DNA of 64,000 nt from Buttiauxella sp049686335 (lineage in GTDB: Bacteria; Pseudomonadota; Gammaproteobacteria; Enterobacterales; Enterobacteriaceae). Positions within the stretch are counted from its first letter, which is position 1. Each line of letters starts with the position of its first letter. The stretch covers positions 181,132 through 245,131 of the forward strand of contig NZ_JBAVHX010000033.1 of the NCBI RefSeq assembly GCF_049686335.1, given 5' to 3'. The notes under the pieces were generated by a model. That model was not told the DNA's origin, searched no databases, and saw only the letters and a program-made list of their open reading frames with translations. Positions 35,286 through 45,236 of this stretch are shown here, piece after piece. A program made the translations under genes and the position numbers.

Positions 35286-36584
35286 TTATTTTCCGCTATG
35301 CAACCAGAATGGAGCCTGAGAAATGGCTTCATTGCGATAATGTTCAATTTCAACCTGTTGGCGAGTCCCGATGGCATGACGCAGGCCTTGCCAGTTATCC
35401 AGCCACGGTTGTGTTTTGGAATCGTCGTAAACACCTGCCAGCAAGCGGATAGAACCGGTTTCTCGTGCCAGACGCGGCAATTGATCGGCGTAGCTATCGC
35501 CCAATGGACGCTGGAAAGTCTCTTTCAGTTCTGCCGCGTGACGGGAAAGATGAGTATCTGCAAAACGCTTAAACGAACCCGCCAGCTTCACATTGGCTTT
35601 GTCATCGGTAAATTTCTGCCACTGACGGCCGACTAACCATTCGGTTAGCGCCAGTTTTGCCTGGCTGCTTTGCGCGCTGAAAGCCAGTTCAGCCGCTTTC
35701 AGCTCTTGTGGCAGCATCGCTTCATAGGTAGCCAACAGTTCACGCAGTTCTGTGCTCGCTTTACGCGGAATGATGCCGCCGAACAGAGCCAGCGCGTGAC
35801 GCACCAGACCAACGGCTTCCAGAACCTGAGCTTTCGCTTTGCCGTTGCCACGCAACCACACTTCTTCGTGGTATTGCCAGTGGGAAAGTGCCAGTTCAAG
35901 TGAACCTTCCAACCCTTGTTCAACCGTTGCTTTCGCTGGTACTCGCAGAACCGTTAACGGCTTAATTTCTCGTTCCGTATTACCCTGCGCCAGATGATAA
36001 CCACGCGCCGCTTTGCTTAGATTTCCCTGGCGTAGCCCCGGTTGTGCCACCAGTTGTTTGGCAAAAGCCAGAACATCAGCGGTTTCACCTTCCAGTAATT
36101 CAAGTTCCAGCTCGCACAATGGCTCGCTCAGTTCACCGGCTTTCACTTCACCGAGATCCAACGCCAGTTCAATGCGGCTTTTACCATGCGTCACGACCCA
36201 TTTTTCACGGGCAAAGTCGGTGCTAAATAAAGGGTTCAGTTGCGTCTGCAACGCTTCGGCAGAAAGACCTTCCGGCCACACTTCTGGCGGTAGCAGTGAC
36301 AGAGCAAGCTCCGGCCCGCTCAGCTCAACATTGTATTCCGGACGCTGATGCAGACCGCCCGTGACGCGACCAGCGATTTTCATCGTCATTTCGTACTGGC
36401 CGTTATCGCCACGGATGCGCAGACCCATATCATGACGGCGCAACTGGTTGTCGGCAGTTTCATAATAGATGTTGAGCAACTGGCGAGGTTCGCTGTGCTG
36501 GCTTTCCAGCGAATTTAAAGTGTTACGAAGAGAATCCAGATCGGCTGGATTAACAATAAATTTGAGTTCGATTTCTTGAGTCAT
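35286..36584 (-). CDS. ygiF: Inorganic triphosphatase YgiF (CYTH-CHAD)
   Basis: The 432-residue protein has an N-terminal CYTH domain (residues 1 to about 200) with the EIELK signature (ExExK) that forms the triphosphate tunnel, and a C-terminal CHAD domain (about 220-430) rich in histidines (HALALFGGIIPRKAS and DTHLSRHAAELK). E. coli YgiF hydrolyses tripolyphosphate. The ATG at 36584 matches the MAQEIELKF start in E. coli. An upstream extension of 12 residues is unsupported. It reads towards glnE on the same strand, with a 54-bp gap, and is divergent from ygiM. Confidence 0.93.
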   Translation of the reverse strand: MTQEIELKFIVNPADLDSLRNTLNSLESQHSEPRQLLNIYYETADNQLRRHDMGLRIRGDNGQYEMTMKIAGRVTGGLHQRPEYNVELSGPELALSLLPPEVWPEGLSAEALQTQLNPLFSTDFAREKWVVTHGKSRIELALDLGEVKAGELSEPLCELELELLEGETADVLAFAKQLVAQPGLRQGNLSKAARGYHLAQGNTEREIKPLTVLRVPAKATVEQGLEGSLELALSHWQYHEEVWLRGNGKAKAQVLEAVGLVRHALALFGGIIPRKASTELRELLATYEAMLPQELKAAELAFSAQSSQAKLALTEWLVGRQWQKFTDDKANVKLAGSFKRFADTHLSRHAAELKETFQRPLGDSYADQLPRLARETGSIRLLAGVYDDSKTQPWLDNWQGLRHAIGTRQQVEIEHYRNEAISQAPFWLHSGK

Positions 36585-36828
36585 CGTCTTTTTTGCTTTT
36601 AGTTGCGTCACATCGAGCAAACGCCCGGCGAACTTAATCGTTTAATGGTGGTCAGTAGATAATATTTTTCACCAAATTACCATGAGTGGCGCGCATTTCG
36701 ACGGGCCATAAATCACGAGTAAGTGGTCAAAATCACACCAGGATGATTCTCATTCAGGTTTACGGATTGCACCGTCAGACTGATGCCACTACTATCGTTC
36801 CACTATTTATGACAATAACGACGAAATC

Positions 36829-37449
36829 ATGCACAAATTCCGCCTAATTTGCCTTACTTTGCTCTCTCTTAGCGTTTCTGTTGTGGCTCATGCCGATGAA
36901 AAACGTTATGTATCTGATGAACTAAACACCTGGGTGCGTAGTGGTCCTGGGGACAATTATCGCTTGCTCGGCACAGTCAACGCCGGGGAAGAAGTTACGC
37001 TGTTACAAAGCAATGAAGAAACCAAATATGGCCAGGTGCGCGACAGCAACGGTCGTACTTCATGGATCCCTCTGGCGCAGCTGAGCACCAACCCAAGCCT
37101 GCGTACCCGTGTGCCAGACCTGGAAAACCAGGTGAAGACGCTGACTGACAAGCTGACGAATATCGACACCACCTGGAATCAGCGCACCGCTGATATGCAG
37201 AAGAAAGTGTCCCAGAGCGACAGTGTCATCACCGGTTTAAAAGAAGAAAATCAGCAACTTAAAAACCAGTTAATCGTCGCGAAGAAAAAAGTTGATGCCG
37301 CGAATGTTCAACTGGATGACAAACAACGCGCCATCATCATGCAGTGGTTTATGTACGGCGGCGGCGTTGCCGGTTTTGGTCTGCTGCTTGGCCTGCTACT
37401 GCCACACATGATCCCAAGCCGTAAGAAGAAAGATCGCTGGATGAACTGA
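36829..37449 (+). CDS. ygiM: SH3-domain membrane protein YgiM (TIGR04211 family)
   Basis: The 206-residue protein has a signal peptide (MHKFRLICLTLLSLSVSVVAHA) and a bacterial SH3 domain (residues about 25-95) with VSDELNTWVRSGPGDNYRL and GTVNAGEEVTLLQ. A coiled-coil region (about 100-165), a C-terminal transmembrane helix (WFMYGGGVAGFGLLLGLLLP) and a basic cytoplasmic end (RKKKDRWMN) follow. So it faces the periplasm and is anchored at its C-terminus. The family is linked to envelope functions and no reaction is known. It precedes cca on the same strand with 67 bp between. The 244-bp ygiF-ygiM gap holds no gene. Confidence 0.9.
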   Translation: MHKFRLICLTLLSLSVSVVAHADEKRYVSDELNTWVRSGPGDNYRLLGTVNAGEEVTLLQSNEETKYGQVRDSNGRTSWIPLAQLSTNPSLRTRVPDLENQVKTLTDKLTNIDTTWNQRTADMQKKVSQSDSVITGLKEENQQLKNQLIVAKKKVDAANVQLDDKQRAIIMQWFMYGGGVAGFGLLLGLLLPHMIPSRKKKDRWMN

Positions 37450-37516
37450 TCGCCAACCCTGTATCCTACACTTACGTATTATCGTAATTGGTTAACAGAT
37501 GCAGGGGCTTTAAAGC

Positions 37517-38764
37517 GTGAAGATTTATCTGGTCGGTGGTGCAGTACGCGATGGGTTATTGAGATTACCGGTCAAAGATAAAGATTGGGTGGTTGTCGGT
37601 GCAACTCCGCAAGAAATGCTTGATACAGGTTTCCAGCAGGTTGGGAAGGATTTTCCGGTATTTCTGCATCCAAAATCGCGAGAAGAGTACGCATTAGCGC
37701 GCACCGAGCGTAAATCAGGCCAGGGATATACAGGTTTTACCTGTTATGCCGCGCCTGATGTCACGCTTGAGCAAGACTTGCTGCGCCGCGATCTGACCAT
37801 CAATGCCATTGCTCAGGATGAACACGGCGAGTTTATCGACCCGTATAATGGGCGAGCCGATATCGAAAAACGCTTGCTGCGCCATGTATCCCCAGCTTTC
37901 AATGAAGACCCGCTGCGTGTGTTACGCGTTGCGCGCTTTGCTGCGCGTTATGCTCATCTCAGTTTCCAGATTGCTCCTGAAACACTCTCACTGATGACCT
38001 CAATGGCGGCCAACGGTGAACTGGCGCATCTGACGCCAGAACGCGTCTGGAAAGAGACAGAAAACGCCCTCACCAGCCGTAATCCACAGGTTTATTTTGA
38101 TGTGCTACGCAAGTGTGGCGCGTTGGCGGTGCTATTCCCGGAAATCGACGCGCTGTTTGGTGTCCCGGCTCCAGAAAAATGGCATCCGGAAATCGACACC
38201 GGTATTCACGTACTGATGACGCTGGCAATTGCGGCGCAGCTCAGCCCGGAAGTCGACGTCCGTTTTGCCACACTATGTCACGATTTGGGTAAAGGTTTGA
38301 CGCCAAAAGAGTTCTGGCCGCGCCACCATGGGCATGGTCCAGCCGGGGTCAAACTGGTGGAGCAATTGTGCCAGCGCATGCGTGTGCCAAATGACATTCG
38401 CGATCTGGCCAAACTGGTTGCCGAATATCACGACCTGATTCACACCTTCCCAATTTTACAGCCGAAAACCATCATCAAATTATTCGACGCCATCGATGCG
38501 TGGCGCAAACCTCAACGCGTTGAACAAGTAGCGTTGACCAGTGAGGCAGATGCTCGCGGGCGCACTGGTTTTGAAGCCAGTGATTATCCTCAGGGCAGGC
38601 TGCTGCGTGCAGCCTGGATTGCGGCGCAAAGTGTCACTAACAAAGAGGTGATTGATGCTGGATTTAGCGGCCCGGCGATACGCGATGAGCTAAATCGTCG
38701 TCGTATTGCCGCTGTTGAAGCGTGGAAAAAAGAAGCCGGACTGGTAACGCCTCCCGCTAACTGA
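37517..38764 (+). CDS. cca: Multifunctional CCA tRNA nucleotidyltransferase
   Basis: Cca adds or repairs the 3' CCA end of tRNAs and also carries phosphatase/phosphodiesterase activities. The 415-residue protein has the class II nucleotidyltransferase head with GGAVRDGLL and the KDKDW metal-binding aspartates, the RRDLTINA motif, and the HD domain with CHDLGKGLTP and HHGHGPAG. The start is a GTG, as in E. coli, giving MKIYLVGGAVRD. No classic terminator was seen; the downstream 150 bp overlaps a gene remnant on the other strand. Confidence 0.96.
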   Translation: MKIYLVGGAVRDGLLRLPVKDKDWVVVGATPQEMLDTGFQQVGKDFPVFLHPKSREEYALARTERKSGQGYTGFTCYAAPDVTLEQDLLRRDLTINAIAQDEHGEFIDPYNGRADIEKRLLRHVSPAFNEDPLRVLRVARFAARYAHLSFQIAPETLSLMTSMAANGELAHLTPERVWKETENALTSRNPQVYFDVLRKCGALAVLFPEIDALFGVPAPEKWHPEIDTGIHVLMTLAIAAQLSPEVDVRFATLCHDLGKGLTPKEFWPRHHGHGPAGVKLVEQLCQRMRVPNDIRDLAKLVAEYHDLIHTFPILQPKTIIKLFDAIDAWRKPQRVEQVALTSEADARGRTGFEASDYPQGRLLRAAWIAAQSVTNKEVIDAGFSGPAIRDELNRRRIAAVEAWKKEAGLVTPPAN

Positions 38765-38911
38765 CAGGCAAAGGTTGGCGCATTTTCAGGCCAACCCATA
38801 TCAACACCAGATACGCGGCAAGAGGCAGGATAAAACTCAGCTGTAGGCCAGCGCCACCAGCAGTTTGCCACTGCTTTGCGCGCCTTCGGGTAAAGTCGTG
38901 GTTACACTCAT
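38757..38911 (-). pseudogene. Frameshifted remnant, possibly of an MFS (FHS-type) permease
   Basis: An ATG at 38911, four bases after the stop of the HPr-EI-IIA gene, opens a frame of only 24 codons (MSVTTTLPEGAQSSGKLLVA, then LAYS, stop). In a shifted frame the DNA directly continues LSFILPLAAYLVLIWVGLKM before a stop at the edge of cca. The second piece looks like the last transmembrane helix of a permease, perhaps of the fucose-permease (FHS) type, and the first like an N-terminus. A large internal deletion would explain both. The assignment is from residue pattern only. It lies at the tail of the PTS operon and may have been its last gene. Confidence 0.4.
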
Positions 38912-38915
38912 TTCT

Positions 38916-41396
38916 CTAAAGCGCCAGTTCAGTGGATAACAGAGCGGTGATGGCCGCTGAGTCTGAAAGCGTATGGAGCTTTTCGCGGAAGTCACTGTGC
39001 ATGAGCTTGCGAGCCAGACGCGAGAAAATCCTCATGTGATCACCCTGTTCCTGCTCATTTATCGTCAGCATAATGACCAGTTGCACATCCACGCCTTCGC
39101 CCCAACCGAGGGGTGAAGTCAGACGCAACAGTGAAATGCTGCTGTGCTGTACATGCGGTGATTTACAGTGGGGAATCGCCACTGAAAAACCGAGTGCGGT
39201 GGAGAATACCGCCTCGCGATCCCAGATTGCCTTTTCCACGAGCGCACCCGATACCACCCGCTGCTGCACTTCAAGATTGTCGGTCAACAATTTGATGGAT
39301 TCTTCTTTACTGCTCACGGTTTTATCCAGCAACAGCAAGTCCGCATCCAGCACCGTTTTTTGCAGTTGCCCTCGCATGAAGAGTTCTACATGCTCTAAAA
39401 CCTGTTCGCTGCTTTCGCTGGCAATCGCCGTTTCAAGCAGTTGCTGGCATTGTTGAATGTTCAGGAAAGTCAGCGCTTCCTTACACGACGTGATAACTCC
39501 AGCCGCCATACTCAGTTTCGTTAATCCCATGCCCATTAACAGCGGCAACATTTGCTTATCTGCCGCCATTTCGCCGCACAGGCTGATTACCAGCCCCGCT
39601 GCCTGCGCACGCTGGGCAATATCGCGCATCAGCGCTAAAAACGTCGGGTTACGGTAATCATAGAGATGGCGGACATAAGGGTTACCGCGATCACAGGCGA
39701 GGAAATACTGCGCCAGATCGTTGCTGCCGATAGAGACAAAATCGAGATAGTTCGCCGCTTTTTCTAGGAGATAGAGCGTGGAGGGCACTTCAACCATAAT
39801 TCCGAGGTGCCATTCGCCAACGGGAATCTCTTCTCGCTGCAAGGTTTCTGCGACCTGATGGAACTGGCTGTGCAACCACTGGATTTCTGCAAGGGTTGCC
39901 ACCATCGGTACCATAATATTCAGCGGCCCGACGGCACTCGCTCTGAGCAACGCCCGCACTTGTGTGGTGAAAATATCGTGAAATTGCGGATACATGCGCA
40001 CTGCGCGATAGCCGAGGAACGGGTTCTCCTCTTTCGGTAAGTCGAGAAAACCACAGGGTTTATCGCCGCCAATATCCAGCGTACGAATAGTGACTTTCTT
40101 CCCCGCAGCACATCTCAATACTTCGCTATACGCCTGATATTGTTCTTCTTCATCGGGTGCCTGACTGCGTTCACAAAACAGCATTTCGGTACGGAACAGG
40201 CCAATACCATCGGCTCCGTGAGCAAACACGCCTTGCGCTTCAACCGCCAGCGCAATGTTTGCCTGAACGCTGACAGGCGTGCCATCAGCAGTCAAAACCT
40301 GCTGCCCACGCAGCGGCGCGCTACGGGCAGAAATCCGCTGCTGTTTGTCGCTTTCCAGTCGATACCAGCTTTCCATCGCCGCATTAGGATTGGCCACCAG
40401 CACACCGTAGTGGCTATCGAGAATCAACATGCTGGCAGTACGCATAAACGACTCGCTTTGAGTCACGCCACACAACAACGGAATGCCAAAAGAACGTGCC
40501 AGAATAACGGTATGCGAGGTTTCACCGCCGTCACCCATCACAATACCTTTTAGATGCGGATTACGCAGCCGCAGGAACTGCCCCGGAGTCAACGTTCCGC
40601 TGCTGATAACAATGCTATCCTGGGTGAGTGTCAGTTGCGGCTCCAGCGCCCTGCCCAGCAGCCTGGTGGCGATGCTCTGGCAAATATCGCGTATGTCGAT
40701 GACCCGTTCCCGCAGATACTGGCTGCTGCTTTTGAGCAACGGTTCACTTAACGCCTGCGCCGTAAGTGCAATCGCCTGCAACGCATTTCGCGCCGTAGTA
40801 TGCGACAGCAAGCAGCGTTTAAAGGCCGGATCACTCAGCAATTTCAGTTGTGCCGCTAAAACCTGTGCGGCACCTGCTTGTGCATTTCCGAAGTTTTGTT
40901 GTGTTAGCGCCCAGGCATCTTGCAGTTGCTGTTGCTGGCAGGCCACGTCAGTCGCGGGCTCGAGGTGCGACAACTCAAGGAGATCGACCGTATCAATATG
41001 AACCGGAACGCCGCGTCCAATCCCCTTACTGACGCCATTTCCCCGCACATAATCGGGGTTCGCATGCTCAATAAACACTGGCAGTGGTTGATTGTGATTA
41101 TCAGCCGCGAGTGCCAGCGGTTCGTCGCAGTGTTCAAAATCATCGCGCATAAACGCGTGCAAAAGCTCGAACGCCACCTGCTGATCTTCGCCTTCAATCA
41201 AAAACTGGCACTGGTCGCCATAAGTAATATCCGCGCCAATCATGCCCAGTACGCTTTTCGCATCGGCTTGCGTCTTTTTACTCAGATTGATAAGCGTAAT
41301 GGATGCGCTAACTCCTTGAGTACGTTGTTCAATTTCACTAGCCGGGCGCGCATGGATGCCATTGGGCAAAGTACAAATAAAGTCGAGTGTTAACAT
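38916..41396 (-). CDS. HPr-Enzyme I-Fru-type IIA fusion phosphotransferase
   Basis: The 826-residue protein joins three PTS parts. Residues 1 to about 90 are HPr with the phospho-histidine in NGIHARPAS (His15). About 120-690 is Enzyme I with GDGGETSHTVILAR (active histidine near 297), the PEP-binding SIGSNDLAQYFLACDRGNP stretch and the LCGEMAAD cysteine. The C-terminal 140 residues are a fructose-type IIA with SVAIPHCKS (histidine near 743). All three phosphorylation sites are present, so it can transfer phosphate from PEP to IIB without the general PTS proteins. It overlaps the upstream mannosidase gene by 7 bp. Such FPr/MTP proteins occur in E. coli as FryA and FrwA/PtsA relatives. Confidence 0.93.
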   Translation of the reverse strand: MLTLDFICTLPNGIHARPASEIEQRTQGVSASITLINLSKKTQADAKSVLGMIGADITYGDQCQFLIEGEDQQVAFELLHAFMRDDFEHCDEPLALAADNHNQPLPVFIEHANPDYVRGNGVSKGIGRGVPVHIDTVDLLELSHLEPATDVACQQQQLQDAWALTQQNFGNAQAGAAQVLAAQLKLLSDPAFKRCLLSHTTARNALQAIALTAQALSEPLLKSSSQYLRERVIDIRDICQSIATRLLGRALEPQLTLTQDSIVISSGTLTPGQFLRLRNPHLKGIVMGDGGETSHTVILARSFGIPLLCGVTQSESFMRTASMLILDSHYGVLVANPNAAMESWYRLESDKQQRISARSAPLRGQQVLTADGTPVSVQANIALAVEAQGVFAHGADGIGLFRTEMLFCERSQAPDEEEQYQAYSEVLRCAAGKKVTIRTLDIGGDKPCGFLDLPKEENPFLGYRAVRMYPQFHDIFTTQVRALLRASAVGPLNIMVPMVATLAEIQWLHSQFHQVAETLQREEIPVGEWHLGIMVEVPSTLYLLEKAANYLDFVSIGSNDLAQYFLACDRGNPYVRHLYDYRNPTFLALMRDIAQRAQAAGLVISLCGEMAADKQMLPLLMGMGLTKLSMAAGVITSCKEALTFLNIQQCQQLLETAIASESSEQVLEHVELFMRGQLQKTVLDADLLLLDKTVSSKEESIKLLTDNLEVQQRVVSGALVEKAIWDREAVFSTALGFSVAIPHCKSPHVQHSSISLLRLTSPLGWGEGVDVQLVIMLTINEQEQGDHMRIFSRLARKLMHSDFREKLHTLSDSAAITALLSTELAL

Positions 41397-43996
41397 TTAT
41401 TCTCGCCCCTAAAACTGATAACAAATGTCGCCGGCGCACAGGTCGGCACCGATTCCTGATGGGCCGGCAAGGCTACTTCAGCAAGCGTTGTGGCCGTAAC
41501 TTCGCCGTTTGTCGTGACTTCCCCATGCGCTAACGTGGCCTTGGTTGGGTTCCAGCCTCGAACCACCAGCGCATCGCTGTGCTGGGCTTTTTTCATTGTG
41601 CTGAAATGCAGGTTGGTGTCCCAGGTTAAAACACTGAAATGAGGCGGGAAGACACGCCCATGAGGATTGGTTCGAAAGCGTGACCAGCCGGTTGCCAGCC
41701 ATGCGTGAAGGTTGCCACGAGCGCGTTCAACGTCACGCCAGAACGCGTTATCCGCGCCGTTATTCATCGACAGCAGACTGAGTTTAAAGTGATGCACTCC
41801 CTGAATTTGCGAATCAGGCGACGGCAAAACCATACCTGACGCACGGCCTGGGCGATAAGGCATATTGGCCTGTCCGAGCCAGCCGACACTACGCAGCAAC
41901 GTCACCGCGATAACGTCCTGACGATCCTCAGGGATCTGGTATTCGCGTAGCCCTTCGGTTACCGCGCACAAGCCGCGAGTTTCGTTGTGCATCATCACCT
42001 GACTTTGCATCGGATAGAGCGCAACCGGTGCTTCGGTCCATTTTTCTTCCTGCCAGACCGCCATTTCCGGTGGGAGGTTTGGGCGCTCAATCAGGCCAAA
42101 TGGCTGATCGGCAAAGTGCGTGAGCTGCACAACGCCAGTGGGTAGCCATATCTGCAAGCGATGGTCGTGAACGGTGTTATTGACATCGATTGCCACGTCC
42201 AGCCAGGCGTTGTGATGCGCAAGCGTGATAGTCATTGAAATATCGAGCACAGCATCTGCACGCTGTTCGCGGCGTGCAGCCAGATCCCTGGGCACCGCCA
42301 TTTTCCAGCTTAGCGTCAGCGCGCTTTGCAACGCTCCTTGTGTGCCGCTGATGGAGGTCAGGAAACCATGAGTGTTGATGAGCCAATCATCAAGCGGCGG
42401 CGAATAGTTATAGTTATCGCCCGCATCACCGCCATCAACCAGTTGCAGAATATTGTGATAAGTCTGTTGGCTGCGCTTGTCGGTTAACGTCAAAATGCCT
42501 TGCTCGTCTATTTCCAGCCGCAACCAGGGGTTTTCCAGTTTGTTTATCGATTTAACCTGCTGCTCAAAACCTGCGTTAATACCCTCTTGCAGATACAAGG
42601 TTTGATATCCACACGCTGGAATACCTGCGACTTCAAGTAACAAACGGCATTTACGATACCAGGTGGTTTCAGTGCTGTTTGATAACTCCTGCACGATTAT
42701 CGACATGTCCTGGCGGCTCTCTTCGATAATCTGCCAGCGGCATTCGTTGCCCTCGCCGTCGACCACACGGAAATGGTCTTCCGGGGTGAAGATCGTCAAC
42801 TCGACCAGGCCCGCGCTAATTTGTGGGCGAGCGTTGAAAATGATGATTTTCTTGCCGTCTTGCTCGGCAGAAATCCCTTCGGCCAACATCTTCATATTCA
42901 GGTCAATAAGCTGCTCGGCCATTTCCAGCCCGGACCCCAGGCGGTTCTTGACCATCGCATTCACGCGATCGGAATTGCATCCGCCAATGCTGTCATGGGC
43001 GTGAGATTTCATCGCTTCGCGCCATATGTTGTCCACGGCGTGTTGGGGATACGGCAGACCAAGCCGCCAGTTGAGTGCGAGCAGCGGCTCCAGATACTGG
43101 CTCAGGGTGTGCTCAAGACGGGCATTCAGTTGCTTGATGTCCACTCGGGTTGAGAAAATCCCACGATGAATACGCATGTATTTCGGGCTTATCAGCTCCC
43201 CCTGATAAATCGGCAGATTCACGTTAGTGCTTTCCAGCGAGTGGAAAAACTGGCTGAAACTGCTGCGGACAAAATGGTAGTCATCTTGCCGTTGATTGAG
43301 TTGCTCAAGCATCTGCGGGACGCGATATTCAAATGGCGACTGGTCATTTCCATTGGGTAGTAGCACGTTTTCGGTAAGCGAAAAACGGGTCTGCTTTTCC
43401 AGAATGGTTTCAAGCGTTTTTTGCCCGGCCAGCGGGTCGTCCGGCAACCATTTTGCACAACCGTAACCCCATGGCAGCACGGCGGTGATGACTTTACTGC
43501 CGTCGGCAGACTGCCAGCTAAATTCGCTGTGGACGACGTTGTGTTCGCTCCAGCCACGCCAGATAACGGCGTAGTCGATAGCAAACTGTCGTAAAAACAT
43601 CGGCAACTGCGCACTTTGTCCAAAGGAATCTGGCACATAACCAATCGGCATAGTGCCACCGTAACGCTGGCAGTCCGTGTGACCCAGCAGCAAGTTGCGG
43701 GTGATCGATTCCGCCCCCACCACCAGAAAATCGCTCTGCGTATACCACGGGCCAATCACAATTCGGCCCTGTTCGATTAATTGACGTAACCGCAATTCCT
43801 GATGTGGCGCGACATTTAAAAAGTCTTCAATCACTACGGTTTGCCCATCAAGAACAAATGGCCCTAATGATTTATCTTCTTCCAGACGCTGTAATAAATC
43901 GTCCATAAAATAATAAAGCACTGCTTTTGAATCATTCTCCGTGAAATACCACTCACGATCCCAGTGAGTATGTTGTACCAGATGAATAGTTTTCAT
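41390..43996 (-). CDS. GH38 alpha-mannosidase, related to mannosylglycerate hydrolase
   Basis: The 868-residue protein belongs to glycoside hydrolase family 38. Its N-terminal domain has the zinc site HTHWDREWY, the nucleophile aspartate in GYVPDSFGQ, and HAHDSIGG, a second metal-binding segment. The remainder matches the alpha-mannosidase middle and C-terminal beta domains. There is no signal peptide, so it acts in the cytoplasm on imported, probably phosphorylated, mannosides. E. coli MngB (877 residues), which cleaves phosphorylated 2-O-mannosylglycerate, is the closest relative I recognise, but the partner PTS here is organised differently. The true substrate is therefore open. A ribosome-binding site (GGAG) precedes ATG 43996. 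Confidence 0.92.
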   Translation of the reverse strand: MKTIHLVQHTHWDREWYFTENDSKAVLYYFMDDLLQRLEEDKSLGPFVLDGQTVVIEDFLNVAPHQELRLRQLIEQGRIVIGPWYTQSDFLVVGAESITRNLLLGHTDCQRYGGTMPIGYVPDSFGQSAQLPMFLRQFAIDYAVIWRGWSEHNVVHSEFSWQSADGSKVITAVLPWGYGCAKWLPDDPLAGQKTLETILEKQTRFSLTENVLLPNGNDQSPFEYRVPQMLEQLNQRQDDYHFVRSSFSQFFHSLESTNVNLPIYQGELISPKYMRIHRGIFSTRVDIKQLNARLEHTLSQYLEPLLALNWRLGLPYPQHAVDNIWREAMKSHAHDSIGGCNSDRVNAMVKNRLGSGLEMAEQLIDLNMKMLAEGISAEQDGKKIIIFNARPQISAGLVELTIFTPEDHFRVVDGEGNECRWQIIEESRQDMSIIVQELSNSTETTWYRKCRLLLEVAGIPACGYQTLYLQEGINAGFEQQVKSINKLENPWLRLEIDEQGILTLTDKRSQQTYHNILQLVDGGDAGDNYNYSPPLDDWLINTHGFLTSISGTQGALQSALTLSWKMAVPRDLAARREQRADAVLDISMTITLAHHNAWLDVAIDVNNTVHDHRLQIWLPTGVVQLTHFADQPFGLIERPNLPPEMAVWQEEKWTEAPVALYPMQSQVMMHNETRGLCAVTEGLREYQIPEDRQDVIAVTLLRSVGWLGQANMPYRPGRASGMVLPSPDSQIQGVHHFKLSLLSMNNGADNAFWRDVERARGNLHAWLATGWSRFRTNPHGRVFPPHFSVLTWDTNLHFSTMKKAQHSDALVVRGWNPTKATLAHGEVTTNGEVTATTLAEVALPAHQESVPTCAPATFVISFRGENKC

Positions 43997-44108
43997 ATAT
44001 CAGCTCCGTCAAGATGCCGGGAAAATATCGACCAGCGCATCATGACTTTATTTAAAGTGTAGAAATCCCTGAGGCTCAGTTGCCCCATTTATATTTATTT
44101 GCTCACCT

Positions 44109-45236
44109 TTAACGGCTAACTTTAAATTTCGGCGCGTGCGCTATGGTTTTTTCTTCTTTGCCGCTGGCAATATTCGACTGGCGAAACACCAGTAACGAAC
44201 CCACCGCCACAATCGCCGAACCCACGGCAATCGACAGGATATAAATCGGCCAGCCATCAACGGCTAACCAACCGTAAAAGCCCGAGATGGGAGCATGGTT
44301 TACCGCCCCTAAACCTACCGCCATTGCCGCACCGGTTGCAGTGCCGACGACGTTGATAATGATGATTTTCGGGTTTGCCAGCGCAAAAGGAATTGCCCCT
44401 TCCGAGACGCCAATCAAGCCCATCAAGGTTGATGCTTTTCCTGCTTCCTGTAGCGATTCAGGGAAGCGATTTTTCCAGATTAGCGTGGCAACGCCGAGGC
44501 CAATTGGCGGGATGATAATCGCCACTTGTGCCGCGGTGTTTGGGTCGTAAATACCGGAGGCTAACAGCGCCATAGCGGTTGTGACCGCAGCCTTGTTAAC
44601 CGGGCCACCGAGGTCAAAGCCCACCATGCCACCGACTACCGCTGCGAGTATGATTTTGTTGGTTCCAGACATCGCCAGCAGCCACGCTTCCATCCCACGG
44701 TTAAGCGCTGCCAGCGGCGTACCAATCACAAACGCCATGATGATACAGGTCAGTAGCGTACCGCCCACTGGCAGAATAAATATCGGCCCTGCGGAGGCCA
44801 GAGAACGTGGCAGTTTGACTTTCGCGGTCAGCAAACGCACCACGTATCCCGCGACAAAACCCGCCGCCAGTGCGCCAAGGAACCCGGTTCCCAGGTTGCT
44901 GGCTAACAAGCCACCCACCATACCTGGTGCTATCCCCGGTTTGTTAGCAATCGCAAAGCTGATGTAACCCGCCACAATCGGCAGCATTAATGAGAGTGCC
45001 AGGCCGCCAAAGCCGTCGAATTTATGCAGCATCTGAACCACCAGGCTTGCGGCCTGTTCGTGGCTGGCATCCCAAATATTATCAATGCCATACATCGAGG
45101 CGCCGATTCTGGCGATCCCCATAATTACCGCACCCGCAATAACGAACGGCAGCATGTAAGAAACACCCGTCATGATGGCGTTTTTCACTTCTGTACCCGT
45201 GGAGGATTTCGCCCCGCCACCCTGAAATTTAGCCAT
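44109..45236 (-). CDS. PTS fructose-family IIC membrane component
   Basis: The 375-residue protein is hydrophobic with about nine to ten transmembrane segments and the fructose-permease IIC signature segments. Examples are MTGVSYMLPFVIAGAVIMG near the N-terminus, NKPGIAPGMVGGLLASN, GTLLTCIIMAFVIGTP and ISEGAIPF-type GVSEGAIPFALANP. It transports the sugar while IIB phosphorylates it. It overlaps the IIB gene by 8 bp, so the two are translationally coupled. In the E. coli mannosylglycerate transporter MngA the A, B and C domains are one chain; here they are separate. Confidence 0.92.
   Translation of the reverse strand: MAKFQGGGAKSSTGTEVKNAIMTGVSYMLPFVIAGAVIMGIARIGASMYGIDNIWDASHEQAASLVVQMLHKFDGFGGLALSLMLPIVAGYISFAIANKPGIAPGMVGGLLASNLGTGFLGALAAGFVAGYVVRLLTAKVKLPRSLASAGPIFILPVGGTLLTCIIMAFVIGTPLAALNRGMEAWLLAMSGTNKIILAAVVGGMVGFDLGGPVNKAAVTTAMALLASGIYDPNTAAQVAIIIPPIGLGVATLIWKNRFPESLQEAGKASTLMGLIGVSEGAIPFALANPKIIIINVVGTATGAAMAVGLGAVNHAPISGFYGWLAVDGWPIYILSIAVGSAIVAVGSLLVFRQSNIASGKEEKTIAHAPKFKVSR

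Noticed and set aside
36741..36759. Fur-like sequence upstream of ygiM (GGATGATTCTCATTCAGG)
   Set aside because: It matches only about 11 of 19 consensus positions, which is close to background in AT-rich spacers.
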